A stretch of DNA of 5,819 nucleotides from Bacteroidales bacterium. GTDB lineage: Bacteria > Bacteroidota > Bacteroidia > Bacteroidales > JAADJA01. The stretch lies in assembly GCA_029934735.1 (NCBI GenBank), contig JAOZLR010000176.1, positions 1 to 5,819 of the forward strand, given 5' to 3'. Every line of letters starts with the position of its first letter. The first letter of the stretch is position 1. This document shows, piece after piece, positions 1 to 5,819 of the stretch. The notes under the pieces were generated by a model, which was not told where the DNA came from, did not search any database, and was given only the letters and a program-made list of their open reading frames with translations. A program made the translations under genes and the position numbers.

Positions 1-4
1 ATTC

Positions 5-1414
5 CTACTTCCCCCTACCCTGTATCACAATAAGAACTGTATAGATCAGAATTTTCAGGTCCATAGCAAGCGACATATTTTCGATATACAGAATATCATA
101 TTTCAGTCTTATAATCATCTCATCCACATCTGAGGCATACCCGTATTTAACCTGTCCCCAGGAAGTTATTCCCGGCTTGACCTTATGCAGCAGCCTGTAA
201 TGCGGGGCTCGTTTCATTATCTGGTCAATAAAATATTGCCTCTCCGGCCTTGGCCCTACAAGAGACATATCCCCGATGAGAACAGAAAAAAACTGCGGTG
301 TTTCATCAAGCCTGACCTTGCGCAGAAATCTACCAAATGGTGTGATGCGACTATCATGATCGGATGATAGCTGTGGTCCGCTTTGCTCGGCATCAGCATA
401 CATCGACCTGAATTTGTGCATATTAAATGGTTTTCCGTGAATACCAACCCGCTTTTGCTTATATATTACCGGGCCTTTTGACGACATCTTTACTCCTATT
501 GCAATAATAATATAGACAGGAACCAGAATAGCCATTGCAATCAGGGAAACAACAATATCCATAATACGCTTCAGAGACATTTGCCAGGCAGGCATCAGGT
601 CGGGCGATATCTGTATCAGGGGAGCATGCCAGATACCTTCTGTTTTAACAGTTCCCATCAAGATATCTTCAAGACTTGGAATAAGCTTTATAACAACATT
701 AGTATCCTCAACCTGAGTGACAATTTCGCCGATTTTTTCTTTTTCAGAACGCTCAATAGCAATAATTATCTCTTCTACCTTTTGTATCCTTATTATCTCC
801 CTAAGCTTATCATAATAACCAAGATGAGGAAGATAACCGGCAAGCAAATACTTGTCATAATCCTCCACATTCACAAACCCGACAAACTTATTTCCTGACG
901 AAAGCTTTTCATTTTCAATCTCCTTATAAATCCTGACAGCATTTTCGTTACTTCCCACAATAACAGTATTGAAGCCAATTATCCTTTTATGAATTCTATG
1001 AATTGTGTGTGAAGTTATTATCAACCTGAAAGAATAGGTAAATATGAAATGTAGAAAGAAAAGAACAAAAAACGACTGATAATATGATTTGTAGGATGGG
1101 ATAACATCATCAAGTATCAGGGCAAAAAAGATAAAAATTACACCGAAAAATGTTACTGACAATGTCTGTCCAAGTTCCTTCAATCTCGACTTTCGATAAA
1201 CCTTGCGGTATGTTCCCATAATGGTATAGAAAGTCAGCCAGAAGAATGGAATTATAGCCATTCCGTAATACAACTTAGTGTCAGTAAATATTTCGTGTAA
1301 CGACATGTCTGGTGTAACTGCATATTTTCTATAAATAAAAAACAGTATCCAGGCTATAGTAGCAGACAGAAGATCAGCAATAACATATTTTGCAACTTGT
1401 AAACTTCTGTTCAT
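5..1414 (-). CDS. Polyprenyl glycosylphosphotransferase (initiating sugar transferase, WcaJ/WbaP type)
   Basis: This 469-residue membrane protein probably transfers a sugar-1-phosphate from a nucleotide sugar to undecaprenyl phosphate, the first step in building an exopolysaccharide, capsule or O-antigen repeat unit. Four hydrophobic segments lie near residues 7-27, 47-67, 87-103 and 113-134. A Rossmann-like CoA-binding-type region follows (about 148-260, beginning TVIVGSNENA). A further hydrophobic helix at about 285-309 begins the catalytic domain. That domain carries KFRSM (334-338), the Asp-Glu pair of RLDETPQF (D370, E371; the catalytic dyad in this family), LVGPRPE (385-391) and KPGITSWGQ (413-421). 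The length suits a full-size family member and the C-terminus is intact. The ATG shares one base with the stop of the upstream lipoprotein gene. The enzyme class is secure from these motifs. The sugar donor, and so the polymer, cannot be told from the sequence. Confidence 0.93.
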   Translation of the reverse strand: MNRSLQVAKYVIADLLSATIAWILFFIYRKYAVTPDMSLHEIFTDTKLYYGMAIIPFFWLTFYTIMGTYRKVYRKSRLKELGQTLSVTFFGVIFIFFALILDDVIPSYKSYYQSFFVLFFLHFIFTYSFRLIITSHTIHRIHKRIIGFNTVIVGSNENAVRIYKEIENEKLSSGNKFVGFVNVEDYDKYLLAGYLPHLGYYDKLREIIRIQKVEEIIIAIERSEKEKIGEIVTQVEDTNVVIKLIPSLEDILMGTVKTEGIWHAPLIQISPDLMPAWQMSLKRIMDIVVSLIAMAILVPVYIIIAIGVKMSSKGPVIYKQKRVGIHGKPFNMHKFRSMYADAEQSGPQLSSDHDSRITPFGRFLRKVRLDETPQFFSVLIGDMSLVGPRPERQYFIDQIMKRAPHYRLLHKVKPGITSWGQVKYGYASDVDEMIIRLKYDILYIENMSLAMDLKILIYTVLIVIQGRGK

Positions 1415-1416
1415 TA
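1412..1416 (-). other. TAATG stop/start overlap (translational coupling)
   Basis: On the minus strand the lipoprotein stop TAA (1416-1414) and the transferase start ATG (1414-1412) share one A. No ribosome binding site is apparent before this ATG. The likely mechanism is that ribosomes finishing the lipoprotein restart on the transferase, which would tie the amounts of the two proteins together. The overlap is seen directly; coupling is inferred. Confidence 0.8.
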
Positions 1417-2322
1417 ATCAAGATCTTTAAATAATAATTTAAAATTATCAAATTTCACCACAGGTTCTGAATCATCATCAAATTTATCAGCTCTTACAAA
1501 AACATTATAATATGCAGCATTATAATACCTGTTTGTCAAAGGCGTAAAATTGATATAAATTTTCTTCCAGACCTCTCCCGATGGATTTACAATCACCGTT
1601 GGATATTGAATAAGTTGCCCGTCAGTAAGCTGTACAAACATACCTATACTCAGGTGATTATTAGTATTATAATCCATCTCCAGAAAAACAGGAATATTGC
1701 TGGCCGGAAGTTCAAAGCCAATGGATTGATCCGCATTTGTGGCACATTCCAGAATTTTCCTTTCATTATCAAGATATCCAACACCTGTAATGTGTCCATA
1801 TAATGGACTTGTAGGGCTATTAATCATCTGCTGGATTGATGTATCGCTGTTACTTGTTGGCTCCAATGACACAAATCCATCTTCAAAATCCTCAATCCAT
1901 GTAAAAACTGTGTTATCATAATAAGAGACATCAGGGTTGACAGTTATAACCGAATCAATGATAAAATTAAAAGAAACATCTTTATAAGGTTTAAGATACG
2001 GATATTGGCCCCGGGTTCCTGAAATACCGTTAAATAACACCCCTGGGGCAAGGATTAGTTGATGATTACCGCTCTCCAAAACAGGAATAACAGTTGGCAA
2101 TTCGTAGCATCCAAGAGATTTGCCGTCAACAAATACCCAAACATCCGCAATATTTTGAGTCAGCGCTCCTTCCTCAATTAGCGGATTCGCTACCAGATTA
2201 AAAGAATCAACCTTAACATAAGCCGGGATTTCCTGTTCTCCACTAAACTTCTGACAAGAAGGAAATATCCAGAAACCTGCAATAAACACAATACCTAATA
2301 GTAAAATTTTTCTGTATCCCAT
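1414..2322 (-). CDS. Lipoprotein of unknown function, coupled to the sugar transferase
   Basis: The 302-residue product has a lipoprotein signal peptide: Lys/Arg near the start, a hydrophobic core at about 6-20, and the lipobox FPSC with Cys23. The residues after the Cys (QKFSGEQE) do not form the tight acidic cluster typical of Bacteroidota surface-export signals, so it may stay on the periplasmic side; this is inference. Residues about 33-95 (including DVWVFVDGKSLG and ELPTVIPVLESGNH) resemble a small beta-sandwich of the PEGA kind. Residues about 140-300 start with an FEDGF segment and end with KFDNFKLLF, and look like a beta-rich jelly-roll domain; that is an impression, not a domain hit. 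I do not recognise a named family. The gene lies 51 bases after the oxidoreductase and overlaps the transferase by one base. That placement suggests a role in envelope polysaccharide assembly or export. No Shine-Dalgarno is visible before the ATG. Confidence 0.85.
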   Translation of the reverse strand: MGYRKILLLGIVFIAGFWIFPSCQKFSGEQEIPAYVKVDSFNLVANPLIEEGALTQNIADVWVFVDGKSLGCYELPTVIPVLESGNHQLILAPGVLFNGISGTRGQYPYLKPYKDVSFNFIIDSVITVNPDVSYYDNTVFTWIEDFEDGFVSLEPTSNSDTSIQQMINSPTSPLYGHITGVGYLDNERKILECATNADQSIGFELPASNIPVFLEMDYNTNNHLSIGMFVQLTDGQLIQYPTVIVNPSGEVWKKIYINFTPLTNRYYNAAYYNVFVRADKFDDDSEPVVKFDNFKLLFKDLD

Positions 2323-2373
2323 TACAATTTTTAAATAGTCTTTATTAACGCTTACCTTTCCCTAATATTTCAA

Positions 2374-3363
2374 CTATAAAGATTCAATATTAAATTCCAT
2401 CTTTTCAATAATCTTATTTGCAACATCCAATGCTGCATATCCGTCATCTATTGAAACAACCGGTGTATTATTATTAATAATTGCATCAGCAAAACTCTCC
2501 AACTCCGTTTGTATAGCATTTATTGGAGTTATTTCCGGCTTTTCAAAAAATATCTGCTTTGCTTTTTTACCATTTGCAGGCTCAATAATCATTGCCAAAG
2601 GGTCGGCCTTTTCAGGATCATCAATATCAATCATTCTTAAAATCTCAGCTTTTTTATCAAGAAAATCTACAGAGATATAAGCATCTTTTTGAAAAATCCT
2701 TGTTTTACGCATATTTTTCATAGATATACGGCTTGCGGTAAGATTTGCAACACAACCGTTATCAAACTCAAGCCTTGCATTAGCAATATCAGGAGTATCG
2801 CTTACAACAGGTACACCACTTGCACTTATCTTTTTAACATTAGAATGAACAATGCTAAGAACAATGTCAATATCGTGAATCATAAGATCGAGTACAACAG
2901 GAACATCAGTTCCCCGTGGATTAAACATTGCCAGTCGGTGAGTTTCGATGAAAAGTGGTTGTCCTATATAAGGCCTGGCTGCGATAAAAGCCGGATTGAA
3001 CCTTTCAACATGCCCCACCTGAACTTTCACATCAGCTTCCATAGCAAGGTCAATAAGTTGCCTGGCTTCCTCAGGTGTTGCCACCACAGGCTTTTCGATA
3101 AAAACATGCTTGGAATTCTTCAAAGCCTGAACAGCACAATCAAAATGAGAGATAGTAGGTGTTACAATATCTACTACATCACAGAGATCAATAACCTCCT
3201 GAATATCAGAGAGACGACGAACACCATATTCCTTTTCAACGCTAGCAGATATTTTCTCGTCCGGGTCATAAAACCCGACAAGCTGATATGCATCCGAATC
3301 ATTAATGCACTTAATGTGAATTTTGCCGAGATGGCCGGCACCCAAAACACCAATTTTTAACAT
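2374..3363 (-). CDS. Gfo/Idh/MocA-family NAD(P)-dependent oxidoreductase
   Basis: The product is 329 residues from the ATG at 3363. It opens with a Rossmann dinucleotide-binding motif, LKIGVLGAGHLGKIH, whose glycines are at 8, 10 and 13. It then carries the family's EKP motif (90-92, with the usual catalytic Lys91), GHVERFNPA (117-125) and a C-terminal-domain motif IHDID (162-166, with H163 and D164). These place it in the Gfo/Idh/MocA family, whose members oxidise or reduce sugars, often nucleotide sugars. GHVERFNP-type members include UDP-sugar dehydrogenases such as WlbA and GnnA, but the substrate cannot be fixed here. The frame stays open upstream to a TTG at 3402, which would add 13 residues. 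That extension runs through a promoter -7 box and puts 13 residues ahead of a Rossmann fold that normally begins right at the N-terminus, so the ATG is preferred. It leads the minus-strand polysaccharide-type operon. Confidence 0.92.
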   Translation of the reverse strand: MLKIGVLGAGHLGKIHIKCINDSDAYQLVGFYDPDEKISASVEKEYGVRRLSDIQEVIDLCDVVDIVTPTISHFDCAVQALKNSKHVFIEKPVVATPEEARQLIDLAMEADVKVQVGHVERFNPAFIAARPYIGQPLFIETHRLAMFNPRGTDVPVVLDLMIHDIDIVLSIVHSNVKKISASGVPVVSDTPDIANARLEFDNGCVANLTASRISMKNMRKTRIFQKDAYISVDFLDKKAEILRMIDIDDPEKADPLAMIIEPANGKKAKQIFFEKPEITPINAIQTELESFADAIINNNTPVVSIDDGYAALDVANKIIEKMEFNIESL

Positions 3364-3380
3364 ATCTTTAATAATTTTTG

Positions 3381-3388
3381 CAAATGTA
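3381..3388 (-). promoter_or_regulatory. Candidate -7 promoter box of the oxidoreductase operon
   Basis: Read on the minus strand this is TACATTTG, a perfect match to the Bacteroidota -7 consensus TAnnTTTG. It ends 17 bases before the ATG at 3363, leaving a short leader of roughly 10 bases. No TTG is seen at the usual -33 spacing; the nearest one, within TTTGTC, is only about 11 bases upstream. The promoter may therefore be weak or need an activator. Confidence 0.5.
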
Positions 3389-3395
3389 ATTTTTT

Positions 3396-3428
3396 TTGAC
3401 AAATTTATGCTCCGATTTGTTATTTTCG
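3396..3428 (+). promoter_or_regulatory. Candidate pcm promoter
   Basis: The -7 candidate is TATTTTCG at 3421-3428, seven of eight positions matching TAnnTTTG where n is any base. The -33 candidate is TTG at 3396-3398, 22 bases upstream, within TTGAC. The implied transcript would start near 3435, with a leader of just under 40 bases before the ATG at 3473. The boxes are seen; their function is inferred from the phylum's consensus. Confidence 0.4.
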
Positions 3429-3472
3429 CAATATTTTCAGGGTAGTTATAAACCGGTGATAGTTAATAATAA

Positions 3473-4120
3473 ATGATTGACACATACAGAACAAAAGGAT
3501 TACGAAAGCAGCTTGTCAAAATTTTGCAAAAAAAAGGCATAAAAGATGATGCTGTACTCAATGCTATTCTTACTGTTCCACGTCATCTTTTTATGGAATC
3601 ATCCTTTCTGGAATTTGCGTATGCTGACAAACCATTCCCAATAGGCTCCGGGCAAACAATCTCTCAGCCTTATACTGTTGCTTTTCAAACAGAATTATTA
3701 GAGGTTAAAAAAGGAGATAAAATTCTTGAAGTGGGTACCGGCTCGGGTTATCAGGCCAGCGTACTTATCGAAATGGGTGCAAAAGTCTATACAATTGAGA
3801 GGCAAAGAAAACTCTATTTAAAAACAAAAGAGCTATTGCAAAAACTAAATTATCATCCTAAGAAAATGACTTTTGGTGATGGTTATAAAGGGTTACCTGC
3901 GTATGCCCCTTTTGACAAAGTAATTGTAACAGCAGGAGCTCCGTATGTTCCTCAACCATTGTTGGGACAGCTCAAGCCAGGAGGCATCCTTGTGATACCG
4001 GTTGGTGAAGATGTACAAAATATGAAAAGAATTATTAAAATGAATGATACCAAATTTATTGAAGAAGATCACGGATATTTTAGATTTGTACCTTTGCTAA
4101 ATAATAAAGCAGAAGATTAG
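3473..4120 (+). CDS. pcm: Protein-L-isoaspartate O-methyltransferase
   Basis: This cytosolic repair enzyme methylates abnormal L-isoaspartyl residues in aged proteins, using S-adenosylmethionine, so that they can revert to normal aspartate. The 215-residue length is normal for bacterial Pcm. Motifs in order are GSGQTISQPY (58-67, the substrate-side signature), the SAM-binding motif I ILEVGTGSGYQ (84-94), YTIER (106-110, with the acidic residue expected to contact the SAM ribose), GDG (135-137), FDKVIVTAGAP (147-157) and LKPGGILVIPVG (167-178). No residue of these motifs looks damaged. The ATG follows an A-rich stretch with no Shine-Dalgarno, normal for this phylum. The gene is divergent from the oxidoreductase operon and 55 bases before the first tandem lipoprotein gene. 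Neither neighbour suggests a shared pathway, so it probably acts as a stand-alone housekeeping gene. Confidence 0.95.
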   Translation: MIDTYRTKGLRKQLVKILQKKGIKDDAVLNAILTVPRHLFMESSFLEFAYADKPFPIGSGQTISQPYTVAFQTELLEVKKGDKILEVGTGSGYQASVLIEMGAKVYTIERQRKLYLKTKELLQKLNYHPKKMTFGDGYKGLPAYAPFDKVIVTAGAPYVPQPLLGQLKPGGILVIPVGEDVQNMKRIIKMNDTKFIEEDHGYFRFVPLLNNKAED

Positions 4121-4140
4121 CCGTTTACAGATAATTATTT

Positions 4141-4148
4141 TACTTTTG
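4141..4148 (+). promoter_or_regulatory. Candidate -7 promoter box of the first tandem lipoprotein gene
   Basis: TACTTTTG matches TAnnTTTG fully and is followed by CA, as is common in Bacteroidota. It lies 27 bases before the ATG at 4176, giving an A-rich leader of about 20 bases. At the -33 spacing only a weak TTAG (4117-4120, the pcm stop region) is present. No terminator hairpin is seen after pcm, so some readthrough from pcm is also possible. Confidence 0.5.
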
Positions 4149-4175
4149 CAAAAAAATTAACAAAATAAAAAACAG

Positions 4176-5063
4176 ATGAAAAAATTAAATTATTTATTAG
4201 GATTAATGCTGATTACAGGTATGATTTTTACATCCTGTAGCAAAGATGATGATGAACCTCTACCTCCAGGAATACACTTTAAGGGAGAAGCAGGTTACAC
4301 CTCTGCAGATGTAACAATTAATGAGAATAATACAATTAAGATTGGTGTTGTTGCTTTATCAAATTCAACATCCGGTCAGAATATCACCAGTTTTAAATTA
4401 ACTCTTACATCAAACAATGTACCTCAGGTAATGGTTGATTCTGCTGTTAATACTGCTACTTATGATGCAGACTATTTTATTACTTTCCCTGATGAGGGGG
4501 AATATCGCTTATCAGCAAAAGTAACTGATAAAGACGGACAGTCAGCTGAAGTTGCGTTTAATGTTACGGTTAATGGTGTTGCTGGAATTATTGAATATAC
4601 TGACAAAATTTTGGGCTCATACGACAGCAATACAGGTAGTTCATTTGCTTCTTTTGACGGTACGGTTTATTCATTAGCTGATGCTAAAGTAAACTCAGAG
4701 AAAGTTGATTTTCTCTATTTCTATGGAGGAACTAACCATTCAACCCTTGCTGCACCTGACGATGATGTAGCAGCAACTGTTTTTACTGGAGTTGACGGTC
4801 TGGATACCTGGACAACCAAAAACAATACCAGATTTGCCCATTCCACTCTTACAGGCAGCCAATTTAATGATATAACAACCAAGAGTCAGCTTATAACTAT
4901 CGCTCAAGGAGCTAATCCTACTGCAACAAGGCTAAGCAGTCTGCAGGTTGGTAATGTTCTTGCTTTCCTGACAGCTGGTGGAGATTACGGACTACTCAGA
5001 GTTGATGCTATTGTTGAGGGAGCTGATGGAACAATTACCATTTCAGTAAAAATCCCTGAATAG
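4176..5063 (+). CDS. Predicted surface-exposed lipoprotein, paralogue 1 (function unknown)
   Basis: The 295-residue product has a lipoprotein signal peptide (KK at 2-3, hydrophobic core about 6-18) with lipobox FTSC and Cys21. SKDDDEP follows the Cys. An acidic cluster straight after a Ser/Lys resembles the lipoprotein export signal known to send Bacteroidota lipoproteins to the outer face of the outer membrane, so surface display is likely. After a proline-containing tether (28-31), residues about 35-133 alternate hydrophobic and polar residues and include EGEYRLSAKVTDKDGQSAEV, much like a PKD or Ig-like fold. Residues about 138-295 form a second domain with VDFLYFYGG (177-185) and TLAAPDDD (190-197); I do not recognise it. 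The downstream partial gene encodes a protein of the same layout. Stop TAG at 5061-5063 is followed by a terminator. An adhesin, a binding protein or an accessory surface protein are all possible; no catalytic motif is apparent. Confidence 0.85.
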   Translation: MKKLNYLLGLMLITGMIFTSCSKDDDEPLPPGIHFKGEAGYTSADVTINENNTIKIGVVALSNSTSGQNITSFKLTLTSNNVPQVMVDSAVNTATYDADYFITFPDEGEYRLSAKVTDKDGQSAEVAFNVTVNGVAGIIEYTDKILGSYDSNTGSSFASFDGTVYSLADAKVNSEKVDFLYFYGGTNHSTLAAPDDDVAATVFTGVDGLDTWTTKNNTRFAHSTLTGSQFNDITTKSQLITIAQGANPTATRLSSLQVGNVLAFLTAGGDYGLLRVDAIVEGADGTITISVKIPE

Positions 5064-5085
5064 ATTAAAAAGTTAATAATAATAT

Positions 5086-5117
5086 AAAAGGAGATGCAAA
5101 TGCGTCTCTTTTTTTTT
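5086..5117 (+). terminator. Intrinsic terminator after lipoprotein paralogue 1
   Basis: GAGATGC (5091-5097) pairs with GCGTCTC (5102-5108) across an AAAT loop, with one G-U pair. The stem can extend outward by a G-U pair and several A-U pairs (AAAA at 5086-5089 with the T run). A run of nine T follows (5109-5117). This is a textbook Rho-independent terminator. It begins 22 bases after the stop at 5063, so paralogue 1 probably ends its transcript here. Confidence 0.9.
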
Positions 5118-5149
5118 GAACAAAAATCCAAATGCTTCGTATAGCTTTC
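5115..5149 (+). promoter_or_regulatory. Candidate promoter of lipoprotein paralogue 2
   Basis: TAGCTTTC at 5142-5149 matches TAnnTTTG at all but the last position. A TTTG at 5115-5118, formed by the end of the terminator T run, could serve as the -33 element, although the spacer of 23 bases is at the long end. The ATG at 5189 is 39 bases beyond the box, across an A-rich leader. The preceding terminator makes a separate promoter for this gene likely, but these exact boxes are uncertain. Confidence 0.3.
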
Positions 5150-5188
5150 ATAACAAATTAAAAATAAGATAAAATTAAACTATTTACA

Positions 5189-5819
5189 ATGAAAAAACTA
5201 ATCTATCTCCTTTCTACACTAACTATAGCAGGCCTTTTGTTTTACTCTTGCAGTAAAGATTCCGACGAGCCACAACCTCCGACTTTTAGTTTCAAGACAG
5301 GTGTAAATGCCGAAACCGGAATGAACTATATAAGCGGAGATACAACTCTGGCAACAAACAGCCTCTTTATGGTCGGGTTCAATGCAGGGTCAAATTCGGG
5401 AAAAGATTTTAATAACTTTAAAGCACTCCGCAAATTTGAAGGCGGACAAGAAAATATTGTAATTGACTCTGTTATTAGCGGAACATCTTTTAATGCAAAC
5501 ATAATTCTGGAGGCTAATAATCAAGCGGGTATGGAAGACTGGAGATTTGAAATAACCGACAATAACGGTAATTCGAGTCAACTGGCTTTTACACTCACCA
5601 CTATCATTGTAACCAGCGACATGGCACATTTTACACAAATTCTCCTGGGCTCCAGTGATTCTCTGGCACCAAACGGATTTGTTTCCACAGCCACAGGTTA
5701 CACATTTAATTTTGCCGAAGCAACAGATAGTGCATCAATAATTGATTGGGTGTATATTGATGCCGGAAACTACAAGCATACTATTTTAGCTCCGGATGAT
5801 CCAATAACTGACGGTTATT
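5189..5819 (+). CDS. Predicted surface-exposed lipoprotein, paralogue 2 (partial, runs off the window)
   Basis: Reading from the ATG at 5189 gives 210 uninterrupted codons to the last base of the window with no stop, so the 3' end lies outside. The signal peptide begins MKKLIYLL and ends at lipobox FYSC with Cys21, the same position as in the preceding gene. SKDSDEPQPP follows, nearly the same tether and likely surface-export signal. The N-terminal domain (about 33-140) includes VIDSV (91-95) and EITDNNGNSSQLAF (121-134), aligning with MVDSA and KVTDKDGQSAEVAF of paralogue 1. The second domain includes FTQILLGSSDS (148-158), IDWVYIDAG (185-193) and TILAPDD (198-204), again matching paralogue 1. 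Identity is modest overall, so the duplication is old. A hand count of third-position G/C over 40 codons from residue 35 gives 17, against 9 in paralogue 1 from residue 36, but the next 40 codons here give 10. The function is unknown. Confidence 0.88.
   Translation, partial: MKKLIYLLSTLTIAGLLFYSCSKDSDEPQPPTFSFKTGVNAETGMNYISGDTTLATNSLFMVGFNAGSNSGKDFNNFKALRKFEGGQENIVIDSVISGTSFNANIILEANNQAGMEDWRFEITDNNGNSSQLAFTLTTIIVTSDMAHFTQILLGSSDSLAPNGFVSTATGYTFNFAEATDSASIIDWVYIDAGNYKHTILAPDDPITDGY

Noticed and set aside
581..898. A 105-codon plus-strand open frame opposite the sugar transferase gene.
   Set aside because: It is antisense to a strongly supported coding region and its translation has no domain-like pattern. 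Shorter frames at 185-367, 256-447, 1606-1803 and 1739-1921 fail for the same reason.
2323..2373. A possible separate promoter between the oxidoreductase and lipoprotein genes.
   Set aside because: No TAnnTTTG-like box is found on the minus strand in these 51 bases, and no terminator hairpin is present, so cotranscription is simpler.
2689..3360. A 223-codon plus-strand open frame opposite the oxidoreductase gene.
   Set aside because: It lies entirely antisense to a well-supported gene, has an unnatural composition rich in Ile, Asn and Cys, and shows no recognisable motif.
3364..3402. An upstream TTG start that would add 13 residues to the oxidoreductase.
   Set aside because: The extension overlaps a perfect TAnnTTTG box, and the Rossmann motif begins naturally right after the ATG at 3363.
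5087..5144. A short frame starting at the ATG at 5100 (MRLFFFEQKSKCFV), preceded by an apparent Shine-Dalgarno, AAAGGAG.
   Set aside because: The purine stretch and ATG are parts of the terminator hairpin and the Phe run is the T tract. The phylum also rarely uses Shine-Dalgarno sequences.
5390..5638. An 82-codon minus-strand open frame near the window end.
   Set aside because: It is the shadow of lipoprotein paralogue 2, whose plus-strand reading has a signal peptide, a lipobox and homology to its neighbour.

Overview
The window looks like chromosomal DNA from a member of the Bacteroidota, probably class Bacteroidia. Four things point there: AT-rich intergenic DNA with almost no Shine-Dalgarno sequences; promoter -7 boxes of the TAnnTTTG type upstream of several genes; lipoproteins whose anchoring Cys is followed by an acidic Ser-Lys-Asp cluster; and protein families common in that phylum. 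No RNA gene, CRISPR array, insertion sequence or other mobile element was seen. No gene-free stretch exceeds about 125 bases.

Left half, minus strand (positions 3363 down to 5). Three genes run in one direction and look like an operon for surface polysaccharide work. First is a Gfo/Idh/MocA-type NAD(P)-dependent sugar oxidoreductase, then a lipoprotein of unknown function, then a membrane phosphoglycosyl transferase of the WcaJ/WbaP type that would start a polysaccharide repeat unit on undecaprenyl phosphate. The last two overlap by one base (TAATG), so their translation is probably coupled. The oxidoreductase could supply or modify a nucleotide sugar, the transferase could load the first sugar phosphate on the lipid carrier, and the lipoprotein may act in the envelope. 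These links rest on position and family and are not proven.

Centre (3364-3472). A divergent promoter region separates this operon from a plus-strand gene for protein-L-isoaspartate O-methyltransferase (pcm), a repair enzyme for aged proteins with all the expected motifs.

Right end, plus strand (4176-5819). Two lipoprotein genes lie in tandem. They share a signal peptide and tether, a predicted beta-rich N-terminal domain and a C-terminal domain with a common motif (hydrophobic-Asp...Tyr...Thr-Leu/Ile-...Ala-Pro-Asp-Asp). They are diverged paralogues, probably displayed on the cell surface. A strong intrinsic terminator lies between them, and each has its own candidate promoter. The second gene runs off the end of the window with no stop codon.

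Most of the window is ordinary. The points most worth a second look are the tandem lipoprotein paralogues with an unrecognised C-terminal domain, and the lipoprotein coupled to the initiating sugar transferase.
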